DNA of 64,000 nt from an uncultured Solirubrobacterales bacterium. Lineage in GTDB: Bacteria > Actinomycetota > Thermoleophilia > Solirubrobacterales > JACPNS01. A program made the position numbers and the translations under genes. A model generated the notes under the pieces. It saw only the letters and a list, made by a program, of their open reading frames with translations. It was not told the DNA's origin and made no database searches. Shown in pieces: positions 44,807 to 52,485 of the stretch (position 1 is the stretch's first letter; each line of letters begins with the position of its first letter). The stretch lies in the NCBI GenBank assembly GCA_937128795.1, contig CAKZMQ010000007.1, positions 248,001 to 312,000 on the forward strand, written 5' to 3'.

Positions 44807-46032
44807 CAGGCAGCCACCGGAGCTTCGGACTTGACCGCAGGCTTGTACACGGTCACGACGGCCGCGCCGCCGAGTCCGATGTTGTGCTGCAGTCCGACCT
44901 TTGCGCCCTCGACCTGGCGCTTGTCCGCGTCACCGCGAATCTGCCAAGTCAGCTCGGAGGCCTGCGCGAGACCGGTGGCGCCGAGCGGGTGACCCTTGCT
45001 GATCAGCCCGCCGGAGGGATTGACGACCCACTTGCCCCCATAGGTCGTGTCTTCGGATTCGACCAGATCGTGGCCATGGCCGACCTCGGCCATACCGAGC
45101 GCCTCGTAGGTGATCAATTCGTTTGCGGAGAAGCAGTCGTGCAGCTCGATCACGTCGACGTCATCGATCGTCAGGTCTGCCTCTTCGAGCGCCTGTTCTG
45201 CGGCGGTCTTCGACATGTCGAACCCGACGAGGTTGATCGAGGACGCACCCTCGAAGGTGCTCTCCATGTCGGTGACCATCGCCTGCCCGGCGATTTCCAC
45301 CGCCTGGTCCCAAAGGTTGTGCTTGTCGACGAACTCCTCGCTGGCGATCACCACTGCGCCGGAGCCGTCGGAGGTCGGCGAGCACTGCAGCTTGGTCAGC
45401 GGCGTGTGGATCTCCTTGGCTTCCTTGATCTCGTCGAGCGTGTACTCGTCCTGAAACTGTGCGTAGGGGTTGTTGACCGAGTGCTTGTGGTTTTTCCAGC
45501 CGATCCAGGCGTAGTGCTCAGGCTTGGAGCCGTACTTCTCCATGTGCTCGCGACCGGCGTTTCCGAACATCTGCGGTGCCGGCGGCGACTCTTCCCATCC
45601 GCCTCGACCCTCGATCATCGTCATCACGTGCTTGTCCATCGGATTCGTGCGATCGAGAAACTTCGCGCCGAGCGAACCCTTTTCCATCTTCTCGAATCCG
45701 ACGGCGATTGCACAGTCGACGAGGCCGCCCTTGACCGCTTGGCGCGCCATGTACAGCGCACTCGACCCGGTCGAGCAGTTGTTGTTGACGTTTACGACCG
45801 GGATTCCGGTGAGGCCCAGCCCATAGATTGCGCGCTGGCCGGCGGTGCTGTCGCCGTAGCAATAGCCGACATAGGCCTGCTCTACCTCTTTGTAGTCGAT
45901 ACCCGCGTCCTCGAGCGCCTTGGTGCCGGCCTCGAGCACCATGTCCGGGTAGTCCCATTCCTTGGAACCCGGCTTCTCGAACTTGGTCATGCCGACGCCG
46001 ATCACGAACGTCCGGTTTGCTGCGTGTGCCAT
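44806..46032 (-). CDS. Thiolase, SCP-x / lipid-transfer type
   Basis: 408 aa thiolase-fold protein of the sterol-carrier-protein-x group. The nucleophile is in [14 protein letters not shown]; other motifs are [18 protein letters not shown] and [17 protein letters not shown]. These enzymes cleave branched or sterol-side-chain 3-ketoacyl-CoAs; some are non-catalytic partners. Coupled to the acyl-CoA dehydrogenase and divergent from a TetR regulator, forming a small lipid-degradation module. Shine-Dalgarno AGGAG eight bases before the ATG. Confidence 0.9.
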   Translation of the reverse strand: MAHAANRTFVIGVGMTKFEKPGSKEWDYPDMVLEAGTKALEDAGIDYKEVEQAYVGYCYGDSTAGQRAIYGLGLTGIPVVNVNNNCSTGSSALYMARQAVKGGLVDCAIAVGFEKMEKGSLGAKFLDRTNPMDKHVMTMIEGRGGWEESPPAPQMFGNAGREHMEKYGSKPEHYAWIGWKNHKHSVNNPYAQFQDEYTLDEIKEAKEIHTPLTKLQCSPTSDGSGAVVIASEEFVDKHNLWDQAVEIAGQAMVTDMESTFEGASSINLVGFDMSKTAAEQALEEADLTIDDVDVIELHDCFSANELITYEALGMAEVGHGHDLVESEDTTYGGKWVVNPSGGLISKGHPLGATGLAQASELTWQIRGDADKRQVEGAKVGLQHNIGLGGAAVVTVYKPAVKSEAPVAA

Positions 46033-46057
46033 CTCAAATCTCCTGGGAAAAGTGTTT

Positions 46058-46081
46058 CGCTTGTTGAGCGTTCAGCAAGCG
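46058..46081. promoter_or_regulatory. Candidate TetR operator between thiolase and tetR
   Basis: CGCTTGTTGA-GCGT-TCAGCAAGCG is an inverted repeat (9 of 10 matching pairs) in the 72 bp gap between the divergent starts. The central TGAGCGTTCA is close to a palindrome. Position and symmetry are what a TetR dimer would bind to control both directions. Confidence 0.6.
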
Positions 46082-46104
46082 GGATAGTACCTTGTCATCG
46101 AACG

Positions 46105-46737
46105 ATGTCTATCAAGACCCCCGAAGATTCTCGTAACCTGCGCCAGATCCAAGCCGACGACGCGCGTCGTCGGCTGATCGAAGCGGCCTCCGCCCTCTTT
46201 GCCGAACGCGGCTACGCGGACAGCTCGGTTGCCGCGATCGGCGATGCGGCTGGCGCGTCGCGGGGGCTGGTGAACCACCATTTCGGTTCAAAGGAGAATC
46301 TGCTCTGGGCCGTCATCGAAGCCCACATATTCGAGTGGGAACATGATGTCGTCGCTCCGGCGATCGCCGACAAGCGAGGTCTAGGGGCGCTGAAGGCGAT
46401 GATTTTCGCGCATCTGGAGCTGACGCAGACCAAGCCGGAGCGGATGTTTCTGCTGTATCGCCTGATGGGTGAAGCGCTCGATCCGCGCAATGACCTTCAC
46501 GACGAATTCGCCGAACTGCACAAGCGCTGGCGCGAACTCGGACTGCATTGGTGGAATGAGGGCATCGAGGACGGACAGATCGATCCTGGAATCGATCAGG
46601 ATGCGAATGCGTCGATGATCATCGGATCGGTTCGGGGCATGACGTTCGACTGGTTGATCGCGCCGGACAGTTTTGATCTTGAAGCCGCGTACCAGCAGTT
46701 CTGGGACATGCTCGAGCGGTTTCTCGCGCCTCGCTGA
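46105..46737 (+). CDS. TetR-family transcriptional regulator
   Basis: 210 aa. An N-terminal helix-turn-helix (RRRLIEAASALFAERGYADSSVAAIGDAAGASRGLVNHHFGSKENLLWAVIE, about 17-68) is followed by a ligand domain (KAMIFAHLELTQTKPERMFLLYRLMGEALDPRN). The 617 aa ORF of the track is antisense to the thiolase; the ATG at 46105 is the real start. Divergence from the thiolase/dehydrogenase pair suggests it represses them and senses an acyl-CoA or related lipid. Confidence 0.9.
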   Translation: MSIKTPEDSRNLRQIQADDARRRLIEAASALFAERGYADSSVAAIGDAAGASRGLVNHHFGSKENLLWAVIEAHIFEWEHDVVAPAIADKRGLGALKAMIFAHLELTQTKPERMFLLYRLMGEALDPRNDLHDEFAELHKRWRELGLHWWNEGIEDGQIDPGIDQDANASMIIGSVRGMTFDWLIAPDSFDLEAAYQQFWDMLERFLAPR

Positions 46738-46776
46738 GTCCTCACGGACTCGGCGGCGACTTGCACAGAAGTACGA

Positions 46777-47103
46777 CTACCAGTCCGGGAGTTCGTGCGG
46801 AAGCGGTGCGCCCTGCGAGCCGCCGGACTTGCCGTCGGAACTTGCCATCGCAAACTGTTGATCCGATCCGGCCGCTTTGCGCTGCTGCAGCGGTGAGGGG
46901 GCGCGGCCAGCCGCATACCCGTGCGGCACGGAAGCGGTGGTGCCAGTCACGTACAGCGGCGTCAGCGACGAGACGCGCTCGACGTGCTTGACCTTGATCG
47001 GTTTGGGCGGCTTCGACGCTTCCTGCTTGAAGCTGGGCTTCGGCCCGAAGACCAGGAATGTCATGACCACGACCACAAGGATCGCGAGGGTGTTGGTGTC
47101 CAT
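46777..47103 (-). CDS. Small membrane protein with basic tail
   Basis: 108 aa from the ATG at 47103 (GGAAGGAA Shine-Dalgarno); the track start at 47268 is too early. One N-terminal hydrophobic helix (TLAILVVVVMTFLVFG, about 4-20) precedes a low-complexity, Lys/Pro/Ser/Gln-rich tail. The TatA-like outline (short helix then KPSFKQEASKPPKP) is suggestive but there is no clear TatA motif. Function unknown. Confidence 0.55.
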   Translation of the reverse strand: MDTNTLAILVVVVMTFLVFGPKPSFKQEASKPPKPIKVKHVERVSSLTPLYVTGTTASVPHGYAAGRAPSPLQQRKAAGSDQQFAMASSDGKSGGSQGAPLPHELPDW

Positions 47104-47294
47104 TTCGGTTCCTTCCGAGATTTTCGGCTTGGCCGTAGAGCACGCGTCGCGCAGCGACCACGGCCCGGTCGCCAGGTGGCAAAGATCTGCTTTGCCGTTC
47201 GAGTTGAGATCGGGTAGATGCAGAGCCGAGTGCCGAGCACCCCGATAGCTCCAAGATATGAGCCACACAAGGGTTTGGCAAGTGTGAAAAGTGG

Positions 47295-47759
47295 GTGAGC
47301 GACAATGCGCTGATGAGCGGCGCGGTCACGACGATCTTCTACGACGCTGGATGCGGGTTTTGTAGACGCGTATTGCGCGTCGTTCTGAGAGTGGATCATT
47401 TCGCCGGGCGCATGCTCAAAGCTCAGGCGATTCAGGATCCACGGTCTGCGGATGCTCTGGCCGAGCTGTCGCCGGACGAACAACTGGAGTCATGGCATCT
47501 CTGCCTGCCCAACGGGTCGGTCGTTTCTGGCGGTGCGGCGATTCCGGCGCTGCTGCGCGTTTGGGGTTGGCCCGAGTGGATGCCGGCGCTGTTCGAGCGA
47601 TTCCCGGACGCAACCGACGCGAGCTATCGCTGGGTGGCGCACCATCGGGCGCGGCTCGGGCGATTGACAAGTTGGGTTCCCGACCTGCCGGAGACTGGCG
47701 CGGCCGGGACCGTAGGACAAGAAAACAACACCGCCGAACGAGAAAACCCGCCGCGCTGA
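47295..47759 (+). CDS. DCC-family thiol-disulfide oxidoreductase-like protein
   Basis: 154 aa (148 from the ATG at 47313). The motif IFYDAGCGFCRRVLRVVL near the N-terminus has the CxxC of the DCC family (named for D-x-x-C-x-x-C), and VSGGAAIPALL is typical further on. The family is predicted to be thioredoxin-like but its substrates are poorly known. The start is uncertain (GTG 47295 or ATG 47313). It lies divergent from the small membrane protein gene. Confidence 0.82.
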   Translation: MSDNALMSGAVTTIFYDAGCGFCRRVLRVVLRVDHFAGRMLKAQAIQDPRSADALAELSPDEQLESWHLCLPNGSVVSGGAAIPALLRVWGWPEWMPALFERFPDATDASYRWVAHHRARLGRLTSWVPDLPETGAAGTVGQENNTAERENPPR

Positions 47760-47770
47760 CGCGCGACGGG
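47743..47770 (-). terminator. Terminator of tRNA-Val
   Basis: On the minus strand CCCGTCGCGC-GTCA-GCGCGGCGGG (one mismatch) is followed by TTTT, eight bases past the 3' end of tRNA-Val. It overlaps the stop codon of the convergent DCC gene. Confidence 0.7.
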
Positions 47771-47778
47771 CCAAGGAG

Positions 47779-47851
47779 TGGGCGTTACTGGGCTCGAACC
47801 AGTGACCCCCAGCTTGTCGAGCTGGTGCTCTCCCAACTGAGCTAAACGCCC
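47779..47851 (-). tRNA. tRNA-Val(GAC)
   Basis: 73 nt cloverleaf: acceptor GGGCGTT/AACGCCC with discriminator A, D arm GCTC...GAGC, anticodon stem CCAGC/GCTGG with loop TCGACAA (anticodon GAC), T arm ACTGG-TTCGAGC-CCAGT. CCA is not encoded. Confidence 0.97.
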
Positions 47852-47918
47852 CTGCGAGGGGTCAGGTTAGCGAAACGGACGCATTCTCAGAATCGTTGGA
47901 AGCGCCATGTTGAGGTCG

Positions 47919-48884
47919 TCAGACCGCCGACCTCGTGGCCTTGAGCCGATGGATCATCTGCTCAAACACGTCTTTGCTCGTGTGCTGAGGCTCCCACGTG
48001 GGAAGCGCCTGCTTGATTCGATCGTTCGATGCCAGGAACGGATACTTGAAGAAGTCCACGAACGAAGGTGGAATTTCGACGTTCGGCATTTTCAGGCGCC
48101 ACATGCCGCTCGTCAGACCGGTGAAGGATTCCTCGCGCACCCCTCGGACCTCAAGACCCGCGAGCGCCGCACATTGGTGCCAAGTGATTTCTCCGTCTGG
48201 CGTCAGGTTGAAGACCCCGGGCTGCTGCGTTTCGAGCAGCTGCGCGATGCCCTCGACCGCATCGTCCACGTGGATGAACTGTGTCGGCTGATCACCGGTG
48301 CCGAAGTCGGGGAAAAACGCCTGGCTCTCCCACATACGAACGAGGTGGTTGTCCGCGCCAGGACCGAAGACTGTGCACGGTCTGATGATCGTCATCGTCC
48401 GCTGGCGATGAAGCGTCGCCCAGAGCTGCGCGATGCGGTCGGCCTCCGCCGCGTGGCGGGCGTAGACGTAGCGCGCGTGGCCGTGGACGGGCTGAGACTC
48501 GCTGATCGGCACCGGATTGTTCGGCCAGGGGCCATACGCCATCGTCGCCGAAGTCACAGCTACGCGCCCGATTCCGGATGCCGCCGCTGCCGCGAGCACG
48601 TTGAACGTTCCGTTGACGTTGGTGTCGTACATGTCGGGTTCGTCGTGCGTCGGGTCGACCACGAAAGCCATGTGCAAAAGCACGTCAGGGCGCTCTTCAA
48701 CGATCGTCGCGGTCAGCGCATCGGCTTCACGCACGTCGAGTTGACGATATGAGCTGCCTTGCGGCTGGAACTCCGGCGGACGCAGATCCGCATTTACGAC
48801 GGCGTCGGCCTTCTTGCCGGCAGCGAGCCGCTCAACTACACGCGATCCGACATATCCAGATCCGCCGGTGACCAAATACCGCAA
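47919..48884 (-). CDS. NAD(P)-dependent epimerase/dehydratase (extended SDR)
   Basis: 321 aa. N-terminal Rossmann motif VTGGSGYVGSRVVE (GxxGxxG), DADL-like acidic residue after beta-2, LLHMAFVVDPT, and GTFNVLAAA. The active-site tyrosine is in HARYVYARHAAEAD, where the usual YxxxK reads YxxxR. Substrate unknown; nucleotide-sugar or nucleoside-diphosphate-sugar epimerases are the nearest kind. The start is a TTG with a good Shine-Dalgarno (GAAAGG). Stands alone between tRNA genes. Confidence 0.83.
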   Translation of the reverse strand: MRYLVTGGSGYVGSRVVERLAAGKKADAVVNADLRPPEFQPQGSSYRQLDVREADALTATIVEERPDVLLHMAFVVDPTHDEPDMYDTNVNGTFNVLAAAAASGIGRVAVTSATMAYGPWPNNPVPISESQPVHGHARYVYARHAAEADRIAQLWATLHRQRTMTIIRPCTVFGPGADNHLVRMWESQAFFPDFGTGDQPTQFIHVDDAVEGIAQLLETQQPGVFNLTPDGEITWHQCAALAGLEVRGVREESFTGLTSGMWRLKMPNVEIPPSFVDFFKYPFLASNDRIKQALPTWEPQHTSKDVFEQMIHRLKATRSAV

Positions 48885-49009
48885 CTCACGCCTTTCGCCG
48901 AGGTTTTTACTAAAGACTGGGTCATAAAGGATTCCGTGATCCCGTCGATAAAAGAAAACATAGAACTAACGGATCAACCACGCGATTGCGGTTGGTGGAA
49001 CGTTCTAGA

Positions 49010-49038
49010 AAAGGGCCCCTTCGGGGGCCCTTTTTTTT
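49010..49038 (+). terminator. Strong intrinsic terminator, bidirectional
   Basis: AAGGGCCCC-TTCG-GGGGCCCTT followed by eight Ts on the plus strand and by TTTT on the minus. In the minus direction it follows tRNA-Cys; in the plus direction, where the T-run is stronger, no gene precedes it. Confidence 0.9.
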
Positions 49039-49060
49039 CAACCTCTGACCTTGCAGGTAG

Positions 49061-49131
49061 AGGCGACGACCGGAATCGAACCGGTGTAAACGGCTTTGCA
49101 GGCCGCTGCGTAACCATTCCGCCACGTCGCC
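49061..49131 (-). tRNA. tRNA-Cys(GCA)
   Basis: 71 nt cloverleaf: acceptor GGCGACG/CGTCGCC with discriminator U (as tRNA-Cys requires), anticodon stem CGGC/GCCG with loop containing TGCAA (anticodon GCA), T arm ACCGG-TTCGATT-CCGGT. CCA not encoded. Confidence 0.97.
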
Positions 49132-49242
49132 AAGTCGGGGTGAATTCCATCTTCCCCCGCGGGCAGCAAGGTTAGTGGACGCGAAATCTGCGACTTGGTC
49201 GCCCGCCCGAATGCAGGCCACACCCCCCGTCGTTCGCGCGGC

Positions 49243-49248
49243 TACAAT
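49243..49248 (+). promoter_or_regulatory. -10 box of tRNA-Gly
   Basis: TACAAT ends 12 bases before the mature tRNA-Gly 5' end; no clear -35 box was found. Confidence 0.5.
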
Positions 49249-49260
49249 CCTCGGTACCTC

Positions 49261-49334
49261 GCGGATGTAGCTCAGTTGGCTAGAGCGTCTGCTTGCCATG
49301 CAGAAGGTCGAGGGTTCGAGTCCCTTCATCCGCT
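49261..49334 (+). tRNA. tRNA-Gly(GCC)
   Basis: 74 nt cloverleaf: acceptor GCGGATG/CATCCGC with discriminator U, D arm GCTC...GAGC, anticodon stem TCTGC/GCAGA with loop TTGCCAT (anticodon GCC), T arm GAGGG-TTCGAGT-CCCTT. CCA not encoded. Confidence 0.97.
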
Positions 49335-49377
49335 TCACGCCGTGCCGGGCCCGAAACGCCCGGCCAAACAGCACAGT

Positions 49378-49782
49378 TCAGAGCGCGGCCGCGTCGAGAG
49401 CCTGATTGACCAATGCGTCGGCGTCTTTGTTCTCAGCTCGTGGAACCGAACGAATTCTCCACGTTTCAAATTCACCGAAGGCGGCGACCGCCTGGGCGTA
49501 CAGCGGCTTCATGTCCGGGTGCTTGACCTTGTAGTCGCCATTCACCTGCTTCTGTACGAGTTCCGAGTCGTTCACGACCTCCACCTCGCTGGCGCCCAAC
49601 TCTTTTGCGCGTTCTAGGCCGAGAATCAACGCTTTGTACTCGGCGACGTTGTTGGTCGCCACGCCGATCGCTTCCTTGGCGTCGGCGATGACCTCGCCCT
49701 CGGGAGTGCTCAGCACAGCAGCGATCGCCGCTGGGCCGGGATTCCCGCGCGCACCTCCGTCGACGTGGACGATCAGTTTCAT
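49378..49782 (-). CDS. rnhA: Ribonuclease HI-like protein
   Basis: 134 aa from the ATG at 49782 (MKLIVHVDGGARGNPGPA). The catalytic residues appear in order: Asp in VDGGARGNPG, Glu in NNVAEYKALI, Asp in VNDSELVQKQ and Asp near ENKDADALV. This is the compact RNase HI form without the basic protrusion of E. coli, as in some Gram-positive and archaeal RNases HI. Degrades RNA in RNA-DNA hybrids. Overlaps the preceding gene (ATGA). RNase HII is also encoded (59424). Confidence 0.92.
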   Translation of the reverse strand: MKLIVHVDGGARGNPGPAAIAAVLSTPEGEVIADAKEAIGVATNNVAEYKALILGLERAKELGASEVEVVNDSELVQKQVNGDYKVKHPDMKPLYAQAVAAFGEFETWRIRSVPRAENKDADALVNQALDAAAL

Positions 49783-50558
49783 TGCGGCTGATCGTCGCCG
49801 ACCGGCAGGTCGGAAGATTTCTGAGGCGATTGCGTCGACGCCTGGGCATTTTCCGCGTCGATCAGGAACAGGCGGCCGAAACCGTCGGCGGCGGCATTCC
49901 AATCGGAGATTCGCCCGACGAGTTCGGCGACATCGTTGCCACGACCGGATTGCTCGACGGGCTCCGTCGCATCGCCGAGCGTTACGCGGTACGAGTACCA
50001 GGCGATGTCCCAGCCGACGATCACCTCCACCGTGCCGTCATCGTTGTTCAGCGCAGCGACCTGCGGATCACCGAGTGACCGCGTCAGTCCAGCGATCGTC
50101 CGCGGGAACTGCGAGAGGTTGAAAAGTTCGATTCCCTGGTCGAGGCGTGCCTCTGGCTCGGTCGGTTCGGCGCGCACGTCGCGCGTCGGTGGCGGCGGGA
50201 TTTCTGCTGCGTCGCGGTCGCGACGCCTTGACGGCCGTTCACGACGATGGCCAGGACGATCTGAACCTCCGGCGAACTCCTCCGACTCATCCGCCTCTAC
50301 GCCACCAAAGAAGTTGCTGACTCGTCGGAACAAGCCGGCCCGTTCACCGCGCATCGGGCGTAGCTGAACGATTTCCTCACCTTCGCGTTCGCGCGCCCAG
50401 CGCACACGCTCGGCGCGCGGGATGCATAGCTCGCAGACCGCCCGTCGCGTCGAATCCGGCGTGACGTACCAGTTGACTGATTCGCCCTGCAGCAGCCGTC
50501 GTCCGCAGATCGAGCAGGTTTCCGGGTCAACCTTCGGTCGGAGTTCTTTTACATCCAT
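49779..50558 (-). CDS. Zinc-finger protein of unknown function
   Basis: 259 aa from the ATG at 50558, chosen because TATTTT ends seven bases upstream. An N-terminal CSICGRRLLQGES...VCELC motif (about 15-45) looks like a four-cysteine zinc finger. A basic, disordered middle (RRERPSRRRDRDAAE, then proline-rich) leads to a C-terminal folded part (LFNLSQFPRTIAGLTRSLGDPQVAAL, WDIAWYSYRVTL). No family recognised. Coupled to the RNase HI gene by an ATGA overlap, which hints at a nucleic-acid role. Confidence 0.7.
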   Translation of the reverse strand: MDVKELRPKVDPETCSICGRRLLQGESVNWYVTPDSTRRAVCELCIPRAERVRWAREREGEEIVQLRPMRGERAGLFRRVSNFFGGVEADESEEFAGGSDRPGHRRERPSRRRDRDAAEIPPPPTRDVRAEPTEPEARLDQGIELFNLSQFPRTIAGLTRSLGDPQVAALNNDDGTVEVIVGWDIAWYSYRVTLGDATEPVEQSGRGNDVAELVGRISDWNAAADGFGRLFLIDAENAQASTQSPQKSSDLPVGDDQPQ

Positions 50559-50635
50559 GCGCTGAAAAATAGCCACCCCGCACAGGAGCGCGATCGCAGG
50601 TGGCTACCGACGGGCAACGGCCCGCCGGAACGATC

Positions 50636-51511
50636 CTAAAAGTCCTCGTCCTCCTGGAGGCGAGACTTCAGACGCAGCACGGCCTTGGTGTGCAGCTGGG
50701 ATACGCGGGATTCGGTCACGCCAAGAACTTCGCCGATCTCGCGAAGAGTGAGGTTTTCGTAGTAGTACAACGCGACGACGAGCTTCTCACGCTCGGGGAG
50801 TCGGCTGATCGCTTCAGCGATCTGTTCCTTGACGTTGACTGCGTCAAAGGACTTCTCGGGATCGGCCGCGTTCGGGTCCTCGATCGTGTCGAGCAAAGAA
50901 ACCTGGCCTCCCGACGAGTCGGACACCGACCAGAGCTCGTCGAGCGCGATCACTGCCGACGATGAAATCTGCTGAATGTGGTCCTGAAGCTCGTCGGTCG
51001 TGACCTCTAGTTCGTCTGCCAGTTCCTGATCGGTCGGCGCTCGGTGAAGTTTGTGTTCGAGCTTCGCGTTGGCCCGTTCGAATTCGCGGGCGCGCATGCG
51101 CACGGAACGCGGTACCCAGTCCATCGACCGCAGTTCGTCGATGATCGAACCCTTGATGCGACTCATCGCGTACGTTTCGAACTTGATTTCGCGCGACGGT
51201 TCGAATCGCTCGATCGCGCTGATCAGGCCGGTCAATCCATACGAGATCAGGTCGGCGTCGTCCACATAGCTGGGCAGACCGGCACCCATCTTTCCGGCGA
51301 CGTACTTGACCAACGGCGAGTACGCGAGGACCAGTCGCTCCCGGGCATGCCGATCCCCGTCGGCCTTGTACTTCTTCCAGAGATCGCGCAGCTCGACGTC
51401 GCCGAACTCAGCGCCGATTCGGCGGCTGCGGCTCCTGGCCCGGGCGGTTGCCTCGGGCTGGACCTCGGCCTCGGCCTCGGTCGGTGTCTCGCTTTTTGCC
51501 TCGCTGCTCAT
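50636..51511 (-). CDS. RNA polymerase sigma factor, FliA/WhiG type
   Basis: 291 aa. A disordered N-terminus (1-35) precedes regions 1.2-2 (RERLVLAYSPLVKYVAGKMGAGLP, DLISYGLTGLISAIERFEP, IKFETYAMSRIKGSIIDELRSMDWVPRSVR), region 3 (RAPTDQELADELEVTTDEL) and region 4 (LPEREKLVVALYYYENLTLREIGEVLGVTESRVSQLH). The missing region 1.1 and the sequence place it with FliA/WhiG/SigD. In actinobacteria this group controls sporulation or motility; no flagellar gene is present here. Its ATG overlaps the recombinase stop (ATGA). Confidence 0.92.
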   Translation of the reverse strand: MSSEAKSETPTEAEAEVQPEATARARSRSRRIGAEFGDVELRDLWKKYKADGDRHARERLVLAYSPLVKYVAGKMGAGLPSYVDDADLISYGLTGLISAIERFEPSREIKFETYAMSRIKGSIIDELRSMDWVPRSVRMRAREFERANAKLEHKLHRAPTDQELADELEVTTDELQDHIQQISSSAVIALDELWSVSDSSGGQVSLLDTIEDPNAADPEKSFDAVNVKEQIAEAISRLPEREKLVVALYYYENLTLREIGEVLGVTESRVSQLHTKAVLRLKSRLQEDEDF

Positions 51512-52485
51512 GCTCTTGGGTGCGCCTTCCCGTACTGCACACGTAGTCGGGCAGACTCTACCCGAGTGTAAATCTGTGTGGCTGATATTGACCGGTGACC
51601 CAAAAGTTCCTGCACGGAACGCAGATCGGCGCCGCCGTTGAGCAGGTGAGTCGCGAAACTGTGACGCAGACTGTGGGGGGAGACGCCGGCAGCAACCCCC
51701 GCCTGCGTGAGACAGGTTTGTAGGCGCCGCCGGACGTCGCTGGGCTGGAGCTGCCGCCCAGACTTAGTGAGGAACAGGCTCGCGTTTGATTGGCCGTTGC
51801 CGCTGCCTTGCAGCATCGGCCTGCCCCGGTCCAGGTATTTGCGCAACGACCGCACCGCGTGCTCACCTACGGGCACGAATCGCGTACGTCCACCCTTTCC
51901 TTCCACGCGGACCTGTTCCTCATCGATATCTACGGAGTTGGTGTCGAGCTGGATCAATTCGCTGGCGCGGAGTCCACACGCATACGTCAACTCGAACATC
52001 GCACGATCGCGCATCTGCAGTGGCGTCGAGGACGGGATGCCATCGAGCAAACGCAGTACTTCGCTTTTGTTCAGAACTCTTGGAAGGTCGCGTGACTGCT
52101 TCGGCGATGTGATCAGTTCCGCGATGTTTTGGCTCACCTCACCGCGCTCGACCAAAGTTGAATAGAAGGTCCGAACGCTGGCGAGCTTGCGGGCGAGACT
52201 CGATGCGGCCAGCCCGTCAGCACTGAGTTGCTGCACGAACCGGCGCAGGGTCCTGAGGTCGAGCGCAGTCGACTGGAGGTCGCGCTCGCACGACCAGCAC
52301 GCCAGCTGTGAGATATCCGCCACGTACGCCCGACGTGTGGCATCGGCCAGTCCGCGACGACGCAGCGCAAGCTCGAAGCGATCGAGGTCAAACTGCCATG
52401 CCGAGCCACAATGAGTAGGCGGTAGTTCACCTCGCTCATGCATCGGGACTACGGACGTTGACGCAGCGGCGCCGTCGACGATCAT
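51508..52485 (-). CDS. Tyrosine recombinase XerC/XerD-like
   Basis: 325 aa site-specific recombinase. N-terminal SAM-like core-binding domain (about 30-125), then catalytic residues in order: Arg in YACGLRASELI, Lys in VEGKGGRTRFVPV, His-x-x-Arg in SPHSLRHSFATHLL, His in LLGHRSISATQIY and the nucleophile Tyr of that last motif. It probably resolves chromosome dimers at dif. It is coupled at both ends (ATGA) to an L,D-transpeptidase and a sigma factor. Whether it is XerC or XerD cannot be decided from this window. Confidence 0.92.
   Translation of the reverse strand: MIVDGAAASTSVVPMHERGELPPTHCGSAWQFDLDRFELALRRRGLADATRRAYVADISQLACWSCERDLQSTALDLRTLRRFVQQLSADGLAASSLARKLASVRTFYSTLVERGEVSQNIAELITSPKQSRDLPRVLNKSEVLRLLDGIPSSTPLQMRDRAMFELTYACGLRASELIQLDTNSVDIDEEQVRVEGKGGRTRFVPVGEHAVRSLRKYLDRGRPMLQGSGNGQSNASLFLTKSGRQLQPSDVRRRLQTCLTQAGVAAGVSPHSLRHSFATHLLNGGADLRSVQELLGHRSISATQIYTRVESARLRVQYGKAHPRA

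Noticed and set aside
44884-46737. 617 aa plus-strand ORF spanning the thiolase region
   Set aside because: Its first two thirds are antisense to a strongly supported thiolase and lack domain features; only the end (from 46105) is the TetR gene.
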